From positions 2,107,141 to 2,171,140 of the forward strand of contig OX638324.1 of assembly GCA_951812825.1 (NCBI GenBank): a stretch of DNA of 64,000 bases, in the 5' to 3' direction. Every line of letters begins with the position of its first letter. Position 1 is the stretch's first letter. A program made the position numbers and the translations under genes. This DNA is from an uncultured Dehalococcoidia bacterium (lineage in GTDB: Bacteria > Chloroflexota > Dehalococcoidia > Lucifugimonadales > GCA-2712585). Shown one piece after another: positions 1 through 8,200 of this stretch. The notes under the pieces were generated by a model that ran no database searches, was not told the DNA's origin, and worked only from the letters and a program-made list of their open reading frames with translations.

Positions 1-573
1 TTCGGACATGTTCATGATTTTGCGGATTCCGCCTTGCACGGTGCGGTTGTGGCGGACGGCCTCGACGATGTCGCCGGTGCCAGCTTCGCCCTTGGTGCGG
101 ATCATGGCGGCGCCTTCGCTGATGCGGCGGAGGGCTTCGCCGAGGTCGCGGCAGCCGCAGACGAAGGGTACGGTGAAGTCGTGCTTCCAGACATGGTGGG
201 CTTCGTCGGCGGGGGTGAGGACTTCGGACTCATCGATGTAGTCGATGCCGAGGGCCTGGAGGACCTGGGCTTCGACGAAGTGGCCGATGCGACACTTGGC
301 CATGACGGGGATGGTGACGGCTTCCTGGATTTCGATAATCTTGGTGGGGTCGGACATGCGGGCGACGCCGCCGTCCTTGCGGATGTCTGAGGGGACGCGT
401 TCGAGGGCCATGACGGCGCAGGCGCCGGCGTCTTCGGCAATCCTGGCCTGTTCAGCGGTAACGACGTCCATGATGACGCCGCCCTTAAGCTGTTCGGCCA
501 TTCCGATTTTCACTTCCCAGGTGCCGGTCTGAGCGTTTTCCGAGCCGTTGAGTCTATCCTTGCCAGTTGCCAT
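1..573 (-). CDS. pdxS: Pyridoxal 5'-phosphate synthase lyase subunit PdxS (3' end outside window)
   Basis: Synthase subunit of the DXP-independent vitamin B6 pathway; with the glutaminase PdxT it builds PLP from ribose 5-phosphate, glyceraldehyde 3-phosphate and ammonia in the cytoplasm. The first 191 residues are present and the gene runs off the left edge. The (beta/alpha)8 signatures are clear: [13 protein letters not shown] with Asp36, [14 protein letters not shown] with catalytic-type Lys93, and [11 protein letters not shown] with Lys161. The ATG at 571-573 is preceded by AAGGAG at good spacing and by a strong promoter. A pdxT gene, if adjacent, would lie beyond the edge. Identification is secure; only the C-terminal third is missing. 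Confidence 0.97.
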   Translation of the reverse strand, partial: MATGKDRLNGSENAQTGTWEVKIGMAEQLKGGVIMDVVTAEQARIAEDAGACAVMALERVPSDIRKDGGVARMSDPTKIIEIQEAVTIPVMAKCRIGHFVEAQVLQALGIDYIDESEVLTPADEAHHVWKHDFTVPFVCGCRDLGEALRRISEGAAMIRTKGEAGTGDIVEAVRHNRTVQGGIRKIMNMSE

Positions 574-614
574 GTCCGCTCCTTGTAAAACAGCTGTAGA
601 ACTCTAGTAGGGTC

Positions 615-643
615 ATTATACGATAGGGGTTGTCAATTGGCAA
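615..643 (-). promoter_or_regulatory. Sigma-70 type promoter of pdxS
   Basis: On the minus strand, a -35 TTGCCA (638-643) is separated by exactly 17 bases from a consensus -10 TATAAT (615-620). Transcription would start near 608, giving a leader of about 35 nt that contains the AAGGAG ribosome-binding site. Confidence 0.8.
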
Positions 644-1056
644 TTGAGAAGGGGATGGGAGGGAGGGTTGAAGGGGGCGGGATTAGCCATTGCCGAAAAG
701 GTGGGAGGTTGAGTGGATTTGAGGGATTCGTTTGTGAGGAGCGAAGGATTCGTTTCAAGCATGGAGTTGATTGGAATCAGGGAACGAAGATGGGGGGATG
801 TGGGGGTGTTTCAGGCGTGGATTTTGGGGTTTTGGCATTGGTTTTTCGTTTCTGGGAAAAGTGAGGGAATCGGATGATGAGTGAGGGCAGATGAATGCGG
901 GGGCGGATGGAAGTTTGTGAGGGTTTGGAAGGTGTTGAGGAACATTTGATTGAATATTATCAGAGGAGGGGGTTATTGGCAAGGAGCGAATTGGCACTTC
1001 AGGGGGGGCGGTTCGGGAACGGCGTGTATGGGGAGTTGGTGAGGGGGGAATCACCC

Positions 1057-1090
1057 CGCATCCCCCGCCTTCGCGCGGGCGGGGGATGCG
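1057..1090. repeat. GC-rich perfect hairpin followed by an AATGACG tail
   Basis: Arms 1057-1069 and 1078-1090 are perfectly complementary (13 bp) around a short TTCGCG-type loop. The sequence after it ends in GAATGACGG, like the tail of the family A palindromes elsewhere in the window, so this may be a diverged member. Confidence 0.6.
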
Positions 1091-1127
1091 CAAGAATGAC
1101 GGTTGGAGGGGTGTGTGTCACGGCGGC

Positions 1128-1166
1128 GAGATTCTTCGCCGCGGAGCCTCCTCCAAATGACATGGG
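1128..1166. repeat. Interspersed repeat family B, copy 1
   Basis: A roughly 38-bp unit beginning GAGATTCTTCG and ending in AATGACATGG. Close copies lie at 20156-20192 and 54338-54375, all between genes. A diverged relative lies near 24136-24176. Confidence 0.7.
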
Positions 1167-1193
1167 GGAGTGAGGGAAAAGAGGAGGGGTGGT

Positions 1194-1220
1194 TGTGTTT
1201 CTTGGGGGGTGTGGTACACT
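1194..1220 (+). promoter_or_regulatory. Probable promoter of the pyr cluster
   Basis: A -10-like TACACT lies at 1215-1220. A TTGTGT at 1194-1199 is a weak -35 with a short 15-base spacer. Start near 1227 would give a leader of about 112 nt that contains the whole PyrR element. Confidence 0.45.
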
Positions 1221-1247
1221 GGGTTGCGGACTCCTATTGGGGACCAA

Positions 1248-1338
1248 CCTTTAATTCAGCCCGGCGAGGTTGACAAGGAAGGCCCTGCGCGAAGGGCATA
1301 TCTGCGCACCCCTTGTCGACCCGGCAAGGGGGTTTTTT
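1248..1338 (+). promoter_or_regulatory. PyrR-binding leader with terminator/ribosome-site hairpin
   Basis: Matches the Bacillus-type PyrR RNA element. CAGCC (1257-1261) and GGTTG (1268-1272) form the upper stem around the CGGCGA loop (1262-1267). The purine-rich bulge ACAAGG follows, and CCTT (1248-1251) can pair with AAGG (1275-1278). A small GCCCT/AGGGC hairpin lies at 1282-1297. Then CCCCTTG (1309-1315) pairs with CAAGGGG (1325-1331), followed by six T (1333-1338) and directly by the pyrR GTG. UMP-bound PyrR should favour this last hairpin and so switch the operon down. Because the hairpin's 3' arm is also the only ribosome-binding site, it could block translation as well as transcription. 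Confidence 0.88.
1309..1338 (+). terminator. Intrinsic terminator of the PyrR attenuator
   Basis: A 7-bp GC-rich stem (1309-1315 with 1325-1331) with a nine-base loop and a T6 tract ending one base before the pyrR start codon. The AAGGGGG of the 3' arm doubles as the Shine-Dalgarno sequence. Confidence 0.8.
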
Positions 1339-1905
1339 GTGGCCAGATTGACGGCCCAGGTCAGCCGTTTGGAGACGCCGGAGAAGACGATTCTTGACGG
1401 CGCCGGGCTGGACAGGGTTCTGTGGCGGATTGCTCACCAGATATTGGAGCGGAATAGGGGAATTGATGGGCTGACGCTGGTGGGCATCCTGACCCGGGGG
1501 CTGCCCCTGGCGCAGCGGTTGGCGTCGAAGATTCGTGAGGTGGAGGGGATGGCGCCGCCGCTGGCGGGTCTGGACGTGAGTCCGTTCAGGGACGATGGAG
1601 TGAGCCAGAATGGTGGGCGTCCTTCGCCGTCGTTGGACGTGGACGGGCGGAAGATTGTGGTGGTGGACGACGTGCTTTACACGGGTCGGACGGCCCGGTG
1701 CGCGCTGGACGCGCTGGTGCAGGCGGGGAGACCCCGGCTGGTGCAGCTGGCGATTCTGGTGGACCGGGGGCATCGGGAGCTTCCCATTCGCGCGGATTAC
1801 GTGGGAAAGAACCTTCCGACATCTCGCAAGGAGAGGGTGCAGGTGAGGCTGAGGGAGGTGGACGGGCGGGATGAGGTGGCTCTGCTGAGGGGCGAGGGGG
1901 GTTAG
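1339..1905 (+). CDS. pyrR: Bifunctional pyr operon regulator / uracil phosphoribosyltransferase PyrR
   Basis: RNA-binding attenuation protein that senses UMP and PRPP and binds the pyr leader; many homologs also convert uracil plus PRPP to UMP. The 188-residue product follows Bacillus PyrR along its whole length: RIAHQILERNRG, LVGILTRGLPLAQRLA, the PRPP-binding loop VVVDDVLYTGRTAR, and the C-terminal LVDRGHRELPIRADYVGKN. The frame is open further upstream, but the homology starts near the GTG at 1339 and the upstream codons lie in the PyrR RNA element, so GTG 1339 was chosen. pyrB follows after 2 bases. Regulation is autogenous through the leader. Confidence 0.96.
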   Translation: MARLTAQVSRLETPEKTILDGAGLDRVLWRIAHQILERNRGIDGLTLVGILTRGLPLAQRLASKIREVEGMAPPLAGLDVSPFRDDGVSQNGGRPSPSLDVDGRKIVVVDDVLYTGRTARCALDALVQAGRPRLVQLAILVDRGHRELPIRADYVGKNLPTSRKERVQVRLREVDGRDEVALLRGEGG

Positions 1906-1907
1906 GG

Positions 1908-3344
1908 ATGTACCGGGGCGGGCTGATTAGCATCGAAGACATGTCCACTGAGGAGATTGTGGACGTGTTGGAGCTGGCGCGGGAGATGGCCCAGGACATC
2001 CGGGGGCATTCAACGGTGGCGCAGGGACTGATAATGGCGAGCCTGTTCTTCGAGCCGAGCACGCGGACGCGGGGTTCTTTCGAATCGGCGATGAACCGGC
2101 TTGGGGGACGGGTGATCTCCACGGTGGGGTCGGGTTCTTCCTCCATGGAGAAGGGGGAGACGCTGGTGGACACCATTCGGATCTGGAGCAAGTATTCCGA
2201 CGTGATTACGATACGGCACCCGTGGGAGGGTTCGGCGCGGTTGGCGGCGGACTACGCTTCGGTGCCGGTTATCAACGGGGGAGACGGGGGTCACGAGCAT
2301 CCGACGCAGACGCTGTGCGACCTGTTTACGCTTGTGGCGGAGAAGGGGTCTCTTGAGGGGCTGCGGGTGGCGCTGTGCGGGGACCTTAAGCATGGCAGGA
2401 CGGTGCATTCGCTGATTTTCGGGTTGCTGCGGTTCGGGGCGGAGCTTTTCTTCGTGCCGGGGGAGGGTCTGGGTCTGCCGGAGCACGTGAGGGCGAAGAT
2501 TCAGATTCAGTACGGCCGGCAGATAGAGAGGGTGCCGCCGGGGGATTTTGAGGCTCTCTATGGTGGCAGCGGGCTGGAGGGGAATGGGGAGTCGTCGTTG
2601 GATGCCATCTACATGACGCCGAGCAGACCGCATCAGAGGACACTGTTGGAGGACGAGCCAAACTTCCGGCTGCAGATTTCCCCCGGGTCGGAGTTGGTGT
2701 TCTACGTGACTCGGAAACAGGTGGAAAGGGACGCTGGGTTGAAGGAGGAGGGGAAGGCTGGGGGGAGATATCCCCGGATAACCAGGGATACGATGAGAAG
2801 CCGGTTTGCGCGTTCGATTGTGCTGCATCCCCTTCCGAGGGTGGACGAGATTTCTTACGACATGGACGAGGACCATCGCAGCAGATACTTCGTACAGGCG
2901 GGCTACGGCGTCCCGGTGCGGATGGCGCTGCTCAGCCTGGCGCTGGGGCTGAGGCCTTGGAAGAAGGCGGAAGGACAGGGCGACGGGACGGACTCGGAGG
3001 ACGGAACGGTGAGGGCGCAGGGGGTTGAGTGCCAGAATGGGACGTGTGTGGTGAACCAGGAGCCGCAGGGGTGCGAGCCGGGATTTTCGGTGATGCAGGG
3101 GGAGGAGGGGGACCTCACGTTTGCGTGCAAGTATTGCGGGTGGCATAACGCCCCGGCCTTCTACGGAGTGCAGCAGAGCGGGCAGTTGATTTACAAGCCG
3201 ATAGGCCGGCTGAGATTTATTTCGCAGCACCAGCTTCACCAGTTCCGTTTCTTCGCCGACGAGGAGGAGGCTCGCACACAGCGGTATGGGCTATCGGTGC
3301 GGGAGCCGGAGGGTTCAGGAAGGGTCTACGAGGTGACGGAGTGA
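1908..3344 (+). CDS. pyrB: Aspartate carbamoyltransferase with fused PyrI-like zinc domain
   Basis: Catalyses carbamoyl phosphate + aspartate to carbamoyl aspartate, the committed step of UMP synthesis. Catalytic motifs are intact: FFEPSTRTRGSF (residues 48-58), HPTQTLCDLF (131-140) and HPLPRVDE (307-314). After about residue 350 and an acidic linker comes CQNGTC (Cys375, Cys380) and CKYC (Cys407, Cys410), the four-cysteine pattern of the PyrI zinc domain, with the NQEP context of PyrI. About 65 further residues follow that I do not recognise. At 478 residues it is far longer than the usual 310. The PyrI nucleotide-binding domain is absent. Fused ATCases are known from Thermotoga and Treponema. 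The stop overlaps the carA start (GTGA). Confidence 0.94.
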   Translation: MYRGGLISIEDMSTEEIVDVLELAREMAQDIRGHSTVAQGLIMASLFFEPSTRTRGSFESAMNRLGGRVISTVGSGSSSMEKGETLVDTIRIWSKYSDVITIRHPWEGSARLAADYASVPVINGGDGGHEHPTQTLCDLFTLVAEKGSLEGLRVALCGDLKHGRTVHSLIFGLLRFGAELFFVPGEGLGLPEHVRAKIQIQYGRQIERVPPGDFEALYGGSGLEGNGESSLDAIYMTPSRPHQRTLLEDEPNFRLQISPGSELVFYVTRKQVERDAGLKEEGKAGGRYPRITRDTMRSRFARSIVLHPLPRVDEISYDMDEDHRSRYFVQAGYGVPVRMALLSLALGLRPWKKAEGQGDGTDSEDGTVRAQGVECQNGTCVVNQEPQGCEPGFSVMQGEEGDLTFACKYCGWHNAPAFYGVQQSGQLIYKPIGRLRFISQHQLHQFRFFADEEEARTQRYGLSVREPEGSGRVYEVTE

Positions 3345-4483
3345 CGAAACGTCGGGCTTATCTGGCGCTGGAAGACGGGACCGTTTATGAGGGGGAGTCC
3401 TTCGGGGCGGAGCGAGACTCGTACGGAGAGCTGGTGTTCAGCACCAGCATGACGGGTTACCAGGAGGCGTTGACGGACCCATCGTTTGCGGGTCAGATTG
3501 TGGTGCTGACGTACCCGCTGGTGGGGAATTACGGAATCAACGACGCAGACAATGAGTCGGTGAAGGTGCAGGTGGCTGGATTCGTGGTTCGAGAGCACTG
3601 CCTGACGCCGAGCAACGGGACGAACGCCTCAACGCTGCACGAGTTCTTGTCGGCCCAGAACGTGCCGGGGATTTTCGGGGTGGACACGAGGGCGGTGACG
3701 CGCCGGCTTCGGAATCAGGGAGTGATGATGGGGGTCATCGTCCTGGACTCGCCTTCCAGGGCGGCGGAGATATGGGGGAAGACGCCCCGGTACGACGACG
3801 TGGACCACGTGGCTCGGGTGACAACGCCGGAGGTGTACCGGTGGGAGGGACGGAGGGGAGAAGATGGGGTCCCGCCTTCGCGGGAAAACGGTGGGAAGCG
3901 GGGGCCGCGGATAGTGGTGACGGACTACGGGGTGAAGAACAATGTGCTGCGGTGCCTGTACGACCGGGGATGCGAGGTGCTGACGGCGCCCGCTGCCGCT
4001 TCGGCGGAGGAGATATTGGCGTTGAAGCCGGACGGGCTGCTGCTTTCGCCGGGGCCGGGAGACCCGGCGCTGCTGGGCTACGCAGTGGATGCGGCGTCGG
4101 AGCTTTTGGGGCGGGTGCCGGCGCTGGGCATCTGTCTGGGGCATCAGGTGGTGGCGCGGGCCTTGGGAGCGGGAACGTTCAAGCTGCCCTTCGGGCACCG
4201 GGGAGCGAACCACCCGGTGAAGGACCTGGCAACGGGGCGGGTGTACATCACGGCCCAGAACCACGGCTACGCGGTGGATGCCGCAACGCTGCCGAAGGGG
4301 CTGATGGCGAGCCACGTGAATTTGAACGACGACACCATTGAGGGGCTGGTGCACAGGGATATGCCGATAATGACTATCCAATACCACTCGGAGGCTTCGC
4401 CGGGGCCACGGGACAACGAGTACATCTTCGACAGGTTTTTAGACATGGTAAGGGGGGCTGGATTCCGGCCTTCGCCGGAATGA
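3341..4483 (+). CDS. carA: Carbamoyl-phosphate synthase small (glutaminase) subunit
   Basis: Hydrolyses glutamine and passes ammonia to CarB for carbamoyl phosphate, used in pyrimidine and arginine synthesis. The N-terminal CPSase domain (about 1-140, starting LALEDGTVYEGESFGAE) is followed by a class I glutamine amidotransferase domain with the nucleophile Cys265 in LGICLGHQ and His349/Glu351 in QYHSEA. Start GTG 3341 overlaps the pyrB stop, so translation is probably coupled. Two oddities: the linker at about residues 173-186 is encoded by a palindromic repeat (3866-3890), and the last seven codons plus stop lie in another copy (4461-4485). The usual proline of the YHPE motif is serine here. 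Confidence 0.96.
   Translation: MTKRRAYLALEDGTVYEGESFGAERDSYGELVFSTSMTGYQEALTDPSFAGQIVVLTYPLVGNYGINDADNESVKVQVAGFVVREHCLTPSNGTNASTLHEFLSAQNVPGIFGVDTRAVTRRLRNQGVMMGVIVLDSPSRAAEIWGKTPRYDDVDHVARVTTPEVYRWEGRRGEDGVPPSRENGGKRGPRIVVTDYGVKNNVLRCLYDRGCEVLTAPAAASAEEILALKPDGLLLSPGPGDPALLGYAVDAASELLGRVPALGICLGHQVVARALGAGTFKLPFGHRGANHPVKDLATGRVYITAQNHGYAVDAATLPKGLMASHVNLNDDTIEGLVHRDMPIMTIQYHSEASPGPRDNEYIFDRFLDMVRGAGFRPSPE
3866..3890 (+). repeat. Family A palindrome inserted in frame inside carA
   Basis: GGGGTCCCGCCTTCGCGGGA followed by AAACG. It is nearly identical to the intergenic copy at 31521-31545, including flanking bases (ATGGGG before, GGGAAA after). It lies in frame between the two CarA domains and encodes part of the interdomain linker. 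Confidence 0.8.
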
Positions 4484-4485
4484 CG
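4461..4485 (+). repeat. Family A palindrome forming the 3' end of carA
   Basis: GATTCCGGCCTTCGCCGGAA followed by TGACG. Arms TTCCGGC and GCCGGAA pair around a short loop. It encodes the terminal GFRPSPE of CarA and its TGA stop. Near-identical copies lie at 5180-5204 and 61213-61237. Confidence 0.85.
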
Positions 4486-4680
4486 AGAGGCGGGGGTTTT
4501 GGACATGATAAGAGCGTGGAGGTAGAAACGGGAGAAAAAAGGCAGCCACTTTCCTTGGCGCATGCACGAAATAGGTATCAGAATAAAGCATTGCTCTCGA
4601 TTTACGTGAGTCGCATAAATTGGCTGGGGCCGGCTGCGAAGGGCGGTTAGGGCCGGAGCCGAACTGATGGAGGTAGGATT

Positions 4681-5091
4681 TTGTACAACCATTTTCTTGT
4701 GGAGCAGGGTATAGAGGTAGATGTGGATTCGGAAATCTATGACTTGGTGGATTTCATAGATGACTGCGTTTCCACGTTTCAGTATGGCGAATACGGATTC
4801 AGCGTGAGTTCTGGCCGGGGGATCATAGGCTCGGAGTGGAAATTGCTGGTCAGGCCCAAGGTTTTGGCCAATCCGTTTCTGAAGCCGGACCCGATTGGAT
4901 TCATACTGGTTAAGAAGATTGATCAATACACCACCAGTCTGCTGGTACCCCCTCACCGCGAAATACAGAGGGAACAGGGCGGATGGTCGGACCTGGAAGC
5001 GAAGCTGTTTTTGAACTTCATCTGCCAGATGTTGAACGGGATGCAGGAGAGGGGATTCATCCAGCTGCCGGGGTTGATACCCGTCGAGTGA
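4681..5091 (+). CDS. Protein of unknown function between carA and carB
   Basis: A 136-residue soluble, acidic protein with no signal peptide, membrane segment or motif that I recognise. A TTG start is chosen because GGAGGT (4669-4674) sits 6 bases upstream and no in-frame ATG or GTG fits. Codon use is less G-rich than in carA and carB. It lies in the same direction as the pyr genes, roughly 200 bases after carA, and is followed by a terminator-like hairpin, so it may be its own unit or an inserted gene. Function cannot be inferred from position. Confidence 0.6.
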   Translation: MYNHFLVEQGIEVDVDSEIYDLVDFIDDCVSTFQYGEYGFSVSSGRGIIGSEWKLLVRPKVLANPFLKPDPIGFILVKKIDQYTTSLLVPPHREIQREQGGWSDLEAKLFLNFICQMLNGMQERGFIQLPGLIPVE

Positions 5092-5114
5092 CGATTTCAA
5101 GATATAATCGGGAC

Positions 5115-5153
5115 AAACCCTCGCCGAGCCACCACCGGCGGGGGTTTAGTTTT
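5115..5153 (+). terminator. Rho-independent terminator before carB
   Basis: AAACCCTCGCCG (5115-5126) pairs with CGGCGGGGGTTT (5136-5147, one G-U pair) around a short loop and is followed by AGTTTT. It should end transcription of the preceding unknown gene, possibly uncoupling carB from the upstream pyr genes. Confidence 0.7.
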
Positions 5154-5179
5154 ATAATGGTGGATGGATAGGAGGACTG

Positions 5180-5204
5180 GATTCCGGCTTTCGCCGGAAT
5201 GACG
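5180..5204 (+). repeat. Family A palindrome, intergenic copy before carB
   Basis: GATTCCGGCTTTCGCCGGAA plus TGACG, directly after the terminator at 5115-5153. Almost identical to 4461-4485 and 61213-61237. Confidence 0.85.
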
Positions 5205-5233
5205 AATGCGTTAGAGGGGATGGAAAGGATTAT

Positions 5234-8200
5234 ATGAGCGAAAAGCTTAACAAGGTGCTGGTAATCGGTTCAGGGCCGATTGTCATCGGACAGGCGGCAG
5301 AATTCGACTACGCCGGGACCCAGGCCTGCAAGTCGCTGCGGGAGGAGGGGGTCTATACGGTGCTGGTGAATTCCAATCCGGCAACGATAATGACGGACCA
5401 CGGAATCGCCGACGCCGTCTACATAGAGCCGCTGACGGTGGACGTGGTGGAGCGGATTATCGCCAAGGAGAAGCCGGACGGGATTCTCCCGACGCTGGGA
5501 GGGCAGACGGGGTTGAACCTGGCGGTGGATCTGGCGGAGGCCGGAGCGCTGGAGCGTCACGGGGTGCGGCTGCTGGGGACGCCATTGAAGACCATCAAGA
5601 TGGCGGAGGACAGGGAGGAGTTCCGGCAACTGCTGATAGAGATGGGGGAGCCGGCGCCGCCCAGCGTTACGGTGTCCTCGGAGGAGGAGGCGCGGGCGGC
5701 TTTGGAAAACCTGGGTCTGCCCCTGGTGGTGCGTCCGGCCTACACGCTGGGGGGAACGGGCGGAGGCATGGTGTACGACACAGAGCAGTTTCACACGGTG
5801 GTGAAGGAGGGGATGGACGCAAGCCCCATCGGACAGGTGCTGGTGGAACGCTCGCTGGAGGGATGGCGGGAGCTGGAGTACGAGGTGATGCGGGACGGGG
5901 CGGACAACTGCATAACCATCTGCAACATGGAGAACCTGGACCCCATGGGGGTGCACACGGGAGACAGCATTGTGGTGGCTCCCAGCCAGACGCTGACGGA
6001 CAAGGAGCATCAGATGCTGCGGTCCGCCAGCCTTCGCATCATCCGGGCGTTGGGGATTCAGGGAGGGTGCAACATCCAGTTCGCCCTCCGGCCCCATCCG
6101 ATGGTGAACGAGGCGCTTCGGAACCAGTGGGATCCTGACTCGTCCTATTACGTCATAGAGGTGAATCCGAGGCTGAGCCGGAGTTCCGCGCTGGCGAGCA
6201 AGGCGACGGCGTACCCGATAGCCCGGGTGGCGGCGAAGATTGCGGTGGGGAAGCAGCTGGACGAGATACCGAATGCGGTTACGCAGAAGACGAAGGCGGC
6301 ATTTGAGCCGGCGCTGGACTACTGCGTGGTGAAGATACCGCGGTGGCCCTTTGACAAGTTCTCCGCCGGAGACCGGAGGCTTTCTACGCAGATGAAGGCA
6401 ACGGGGGAGGTGATGGCGATAGACCGGTCCTTCGAGGGGGCCTTTCAGAAGGCGGTAAGGTCGGTGGAGGTGGGAGGGCGGACGCTGCTGTGGGAAGACC
6501 CGGAATGGAGCAGCGGCGGGGAGTTTACTGCAAAGGAGCTTCTCAGGGAGGCTACGGACTTCCGGCTGTGGGCGGTGATGGCGGCGCTGCGTCGAGGGTT
6601 GGGGTGGGAGGAGATATCCAGACTGAGCGGAATTGACCCGTGGTTCGTGAATGCTTTCGCGCGGATTGTGGCCATGGAGCGGCGGCTTCTGGCGGAGGAC
6701 CTGGGGCCGGGACAGCTTTGGGAAGCGAAGCGGCTAGGGTTTTCCGACGAGCAGATTGGGGTGCTGGCGGACCTGCTGCCGCCCCGGGTTCGGGAGATAC
6801 GTCGGCAGTGGGGGATTCGGCCCGTGTACAAGATGATAGATACTTGCGCGGCGGAGTTTGAAGCGGTTACATCCTATTTCTACGGCACTTACGAACAGGA
6901 GAATGAGGCCGTGCCTCTGGAGGGGGCCAAGGCCCTGGTGGTGGGAAGCGGCCCCATTCGAATCGGACAGGGGATAGAGTTCGACTATTGCAGCGTTCAT
7001 GCCGCGTGGGCCCTTCAGGAAGAGGGGGTGCAGGGGATAATGGTGAACTCCAACCCGGAGACGGTGTCGACGGACTTCGATACGAGCAGCAGGCTGTACT
7101 TCGAGCCGCTGGACGGGGAGAGCCTGCAGGACATAATCGAGAATGAGACTCTGGAGGAAGGGCCGCCGCCTTCAGTGGTGCAGTTTGGTGGGCAGACGGC
7201 GATTGATCTTTCCCAGGTGCTTGACCAGGCGGCGCTGCCGATTCTGGGTTCGAGCGCCGACGCCATCGACATCGCGTCGGACCGGCACAGATTCGATGAA
7301 TTCCTGGCCCGGCTGGGGATTCCGCAGCCGCCGGGAGCGGCGGTGACGACGGCGGAGAGCGCGCTCAGGGTGGCGCAGAACATCGGGTACCCGGTGGTGG
7401 TGCGACCGAGCTACGTGCTGGGGGGACGGGCGATGGAGATTGTGCGGGACGCGGGAGAGCTTATCCGTTACCTGAACGAGGCGGTGGCGCTGGAGAGCGG
7501 ACGGCCGGTGCTGATAGACCGGTACATGGAGGGGAAGGAGTGCGAGGTGGACGCCATCTGCGATGGGGAGGTGGTGCTGATTCCCGGCATCATGGAGCAC
7601 ATCGAACGGGCGGGGGTGCACAGCGGGGACTCCATGGCCATCTATCCGGCGCTGAACCTGACGGAGCGTGAGACGGAGACGATGGTGGACTATACGACGC
7701 GGATAGGGAGGGCGCTGAACATCAAGGGGCTGATGAACGTGCAGTTCGTCATTGTCGGAGGGCCGGCATACCGCAGTCCCAGCCATCCCGCGGAGGAGTC
7801 TACGGAGACCACGGTGTACGTGCTGGAGGTGAACCCCCGCTCCAGCCGCACGGTGCCTTTCCTCTCCAAGGTAACGAACGTGCCGATGGTGAGTCTTGCC
7901 ACGCAGGTAATTCTGGGCAAGGGCTTGCGGGAGATGGGGTACGAGGGGGGGCTGTGGCCTCGCAGGGATATGGTGGCGGTGAAGGCTCCCGTGTTTTCCA
8001 TGTCGAAGCTGGTGGGGGTGGATTGGTACCTGGGGCCGGAGATGAAGTCGACGGGCGAGGTTATGGGGGTGGACTATAGTTTCCCGGCGGCGCTGACGAA
8101 GGCGCTGACGGCGGCGAATTTGACGATGGAGCGGGGCCAATCGATACTATTGAGCATCGCAGACAGGGACAAGGCGGAGTCGCTGGGATTAATCAGGGAC

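Larger units (their letters stand above)
644..1193. other. Long intergenic stretch without a convincing gene
   Basis: This G-rich stretch between the divergent pdxS and pyr units holds no reading frame with recognisable protein content. It contains a perfect 13-bp-stem hairpin (1057-1090) and one copy of the family B repeat (1128-1166). Nothing else was recognised. Confidence 0.5.

Noticed and set aside
637-1247. Several short frames between pdxS and the pyr leader
   Set aside because: Composition follows the G-rich DNA only, there are no ribosome sites, and the hairpin and family B repeat cut through them.
2010-3239. A 409-codon minus-strand frame opposite pyrB
   Set aside because: Arg/His/Leu/Pro-rich shadow of pyrB. 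It would also face the PyrR-controlled transcript.
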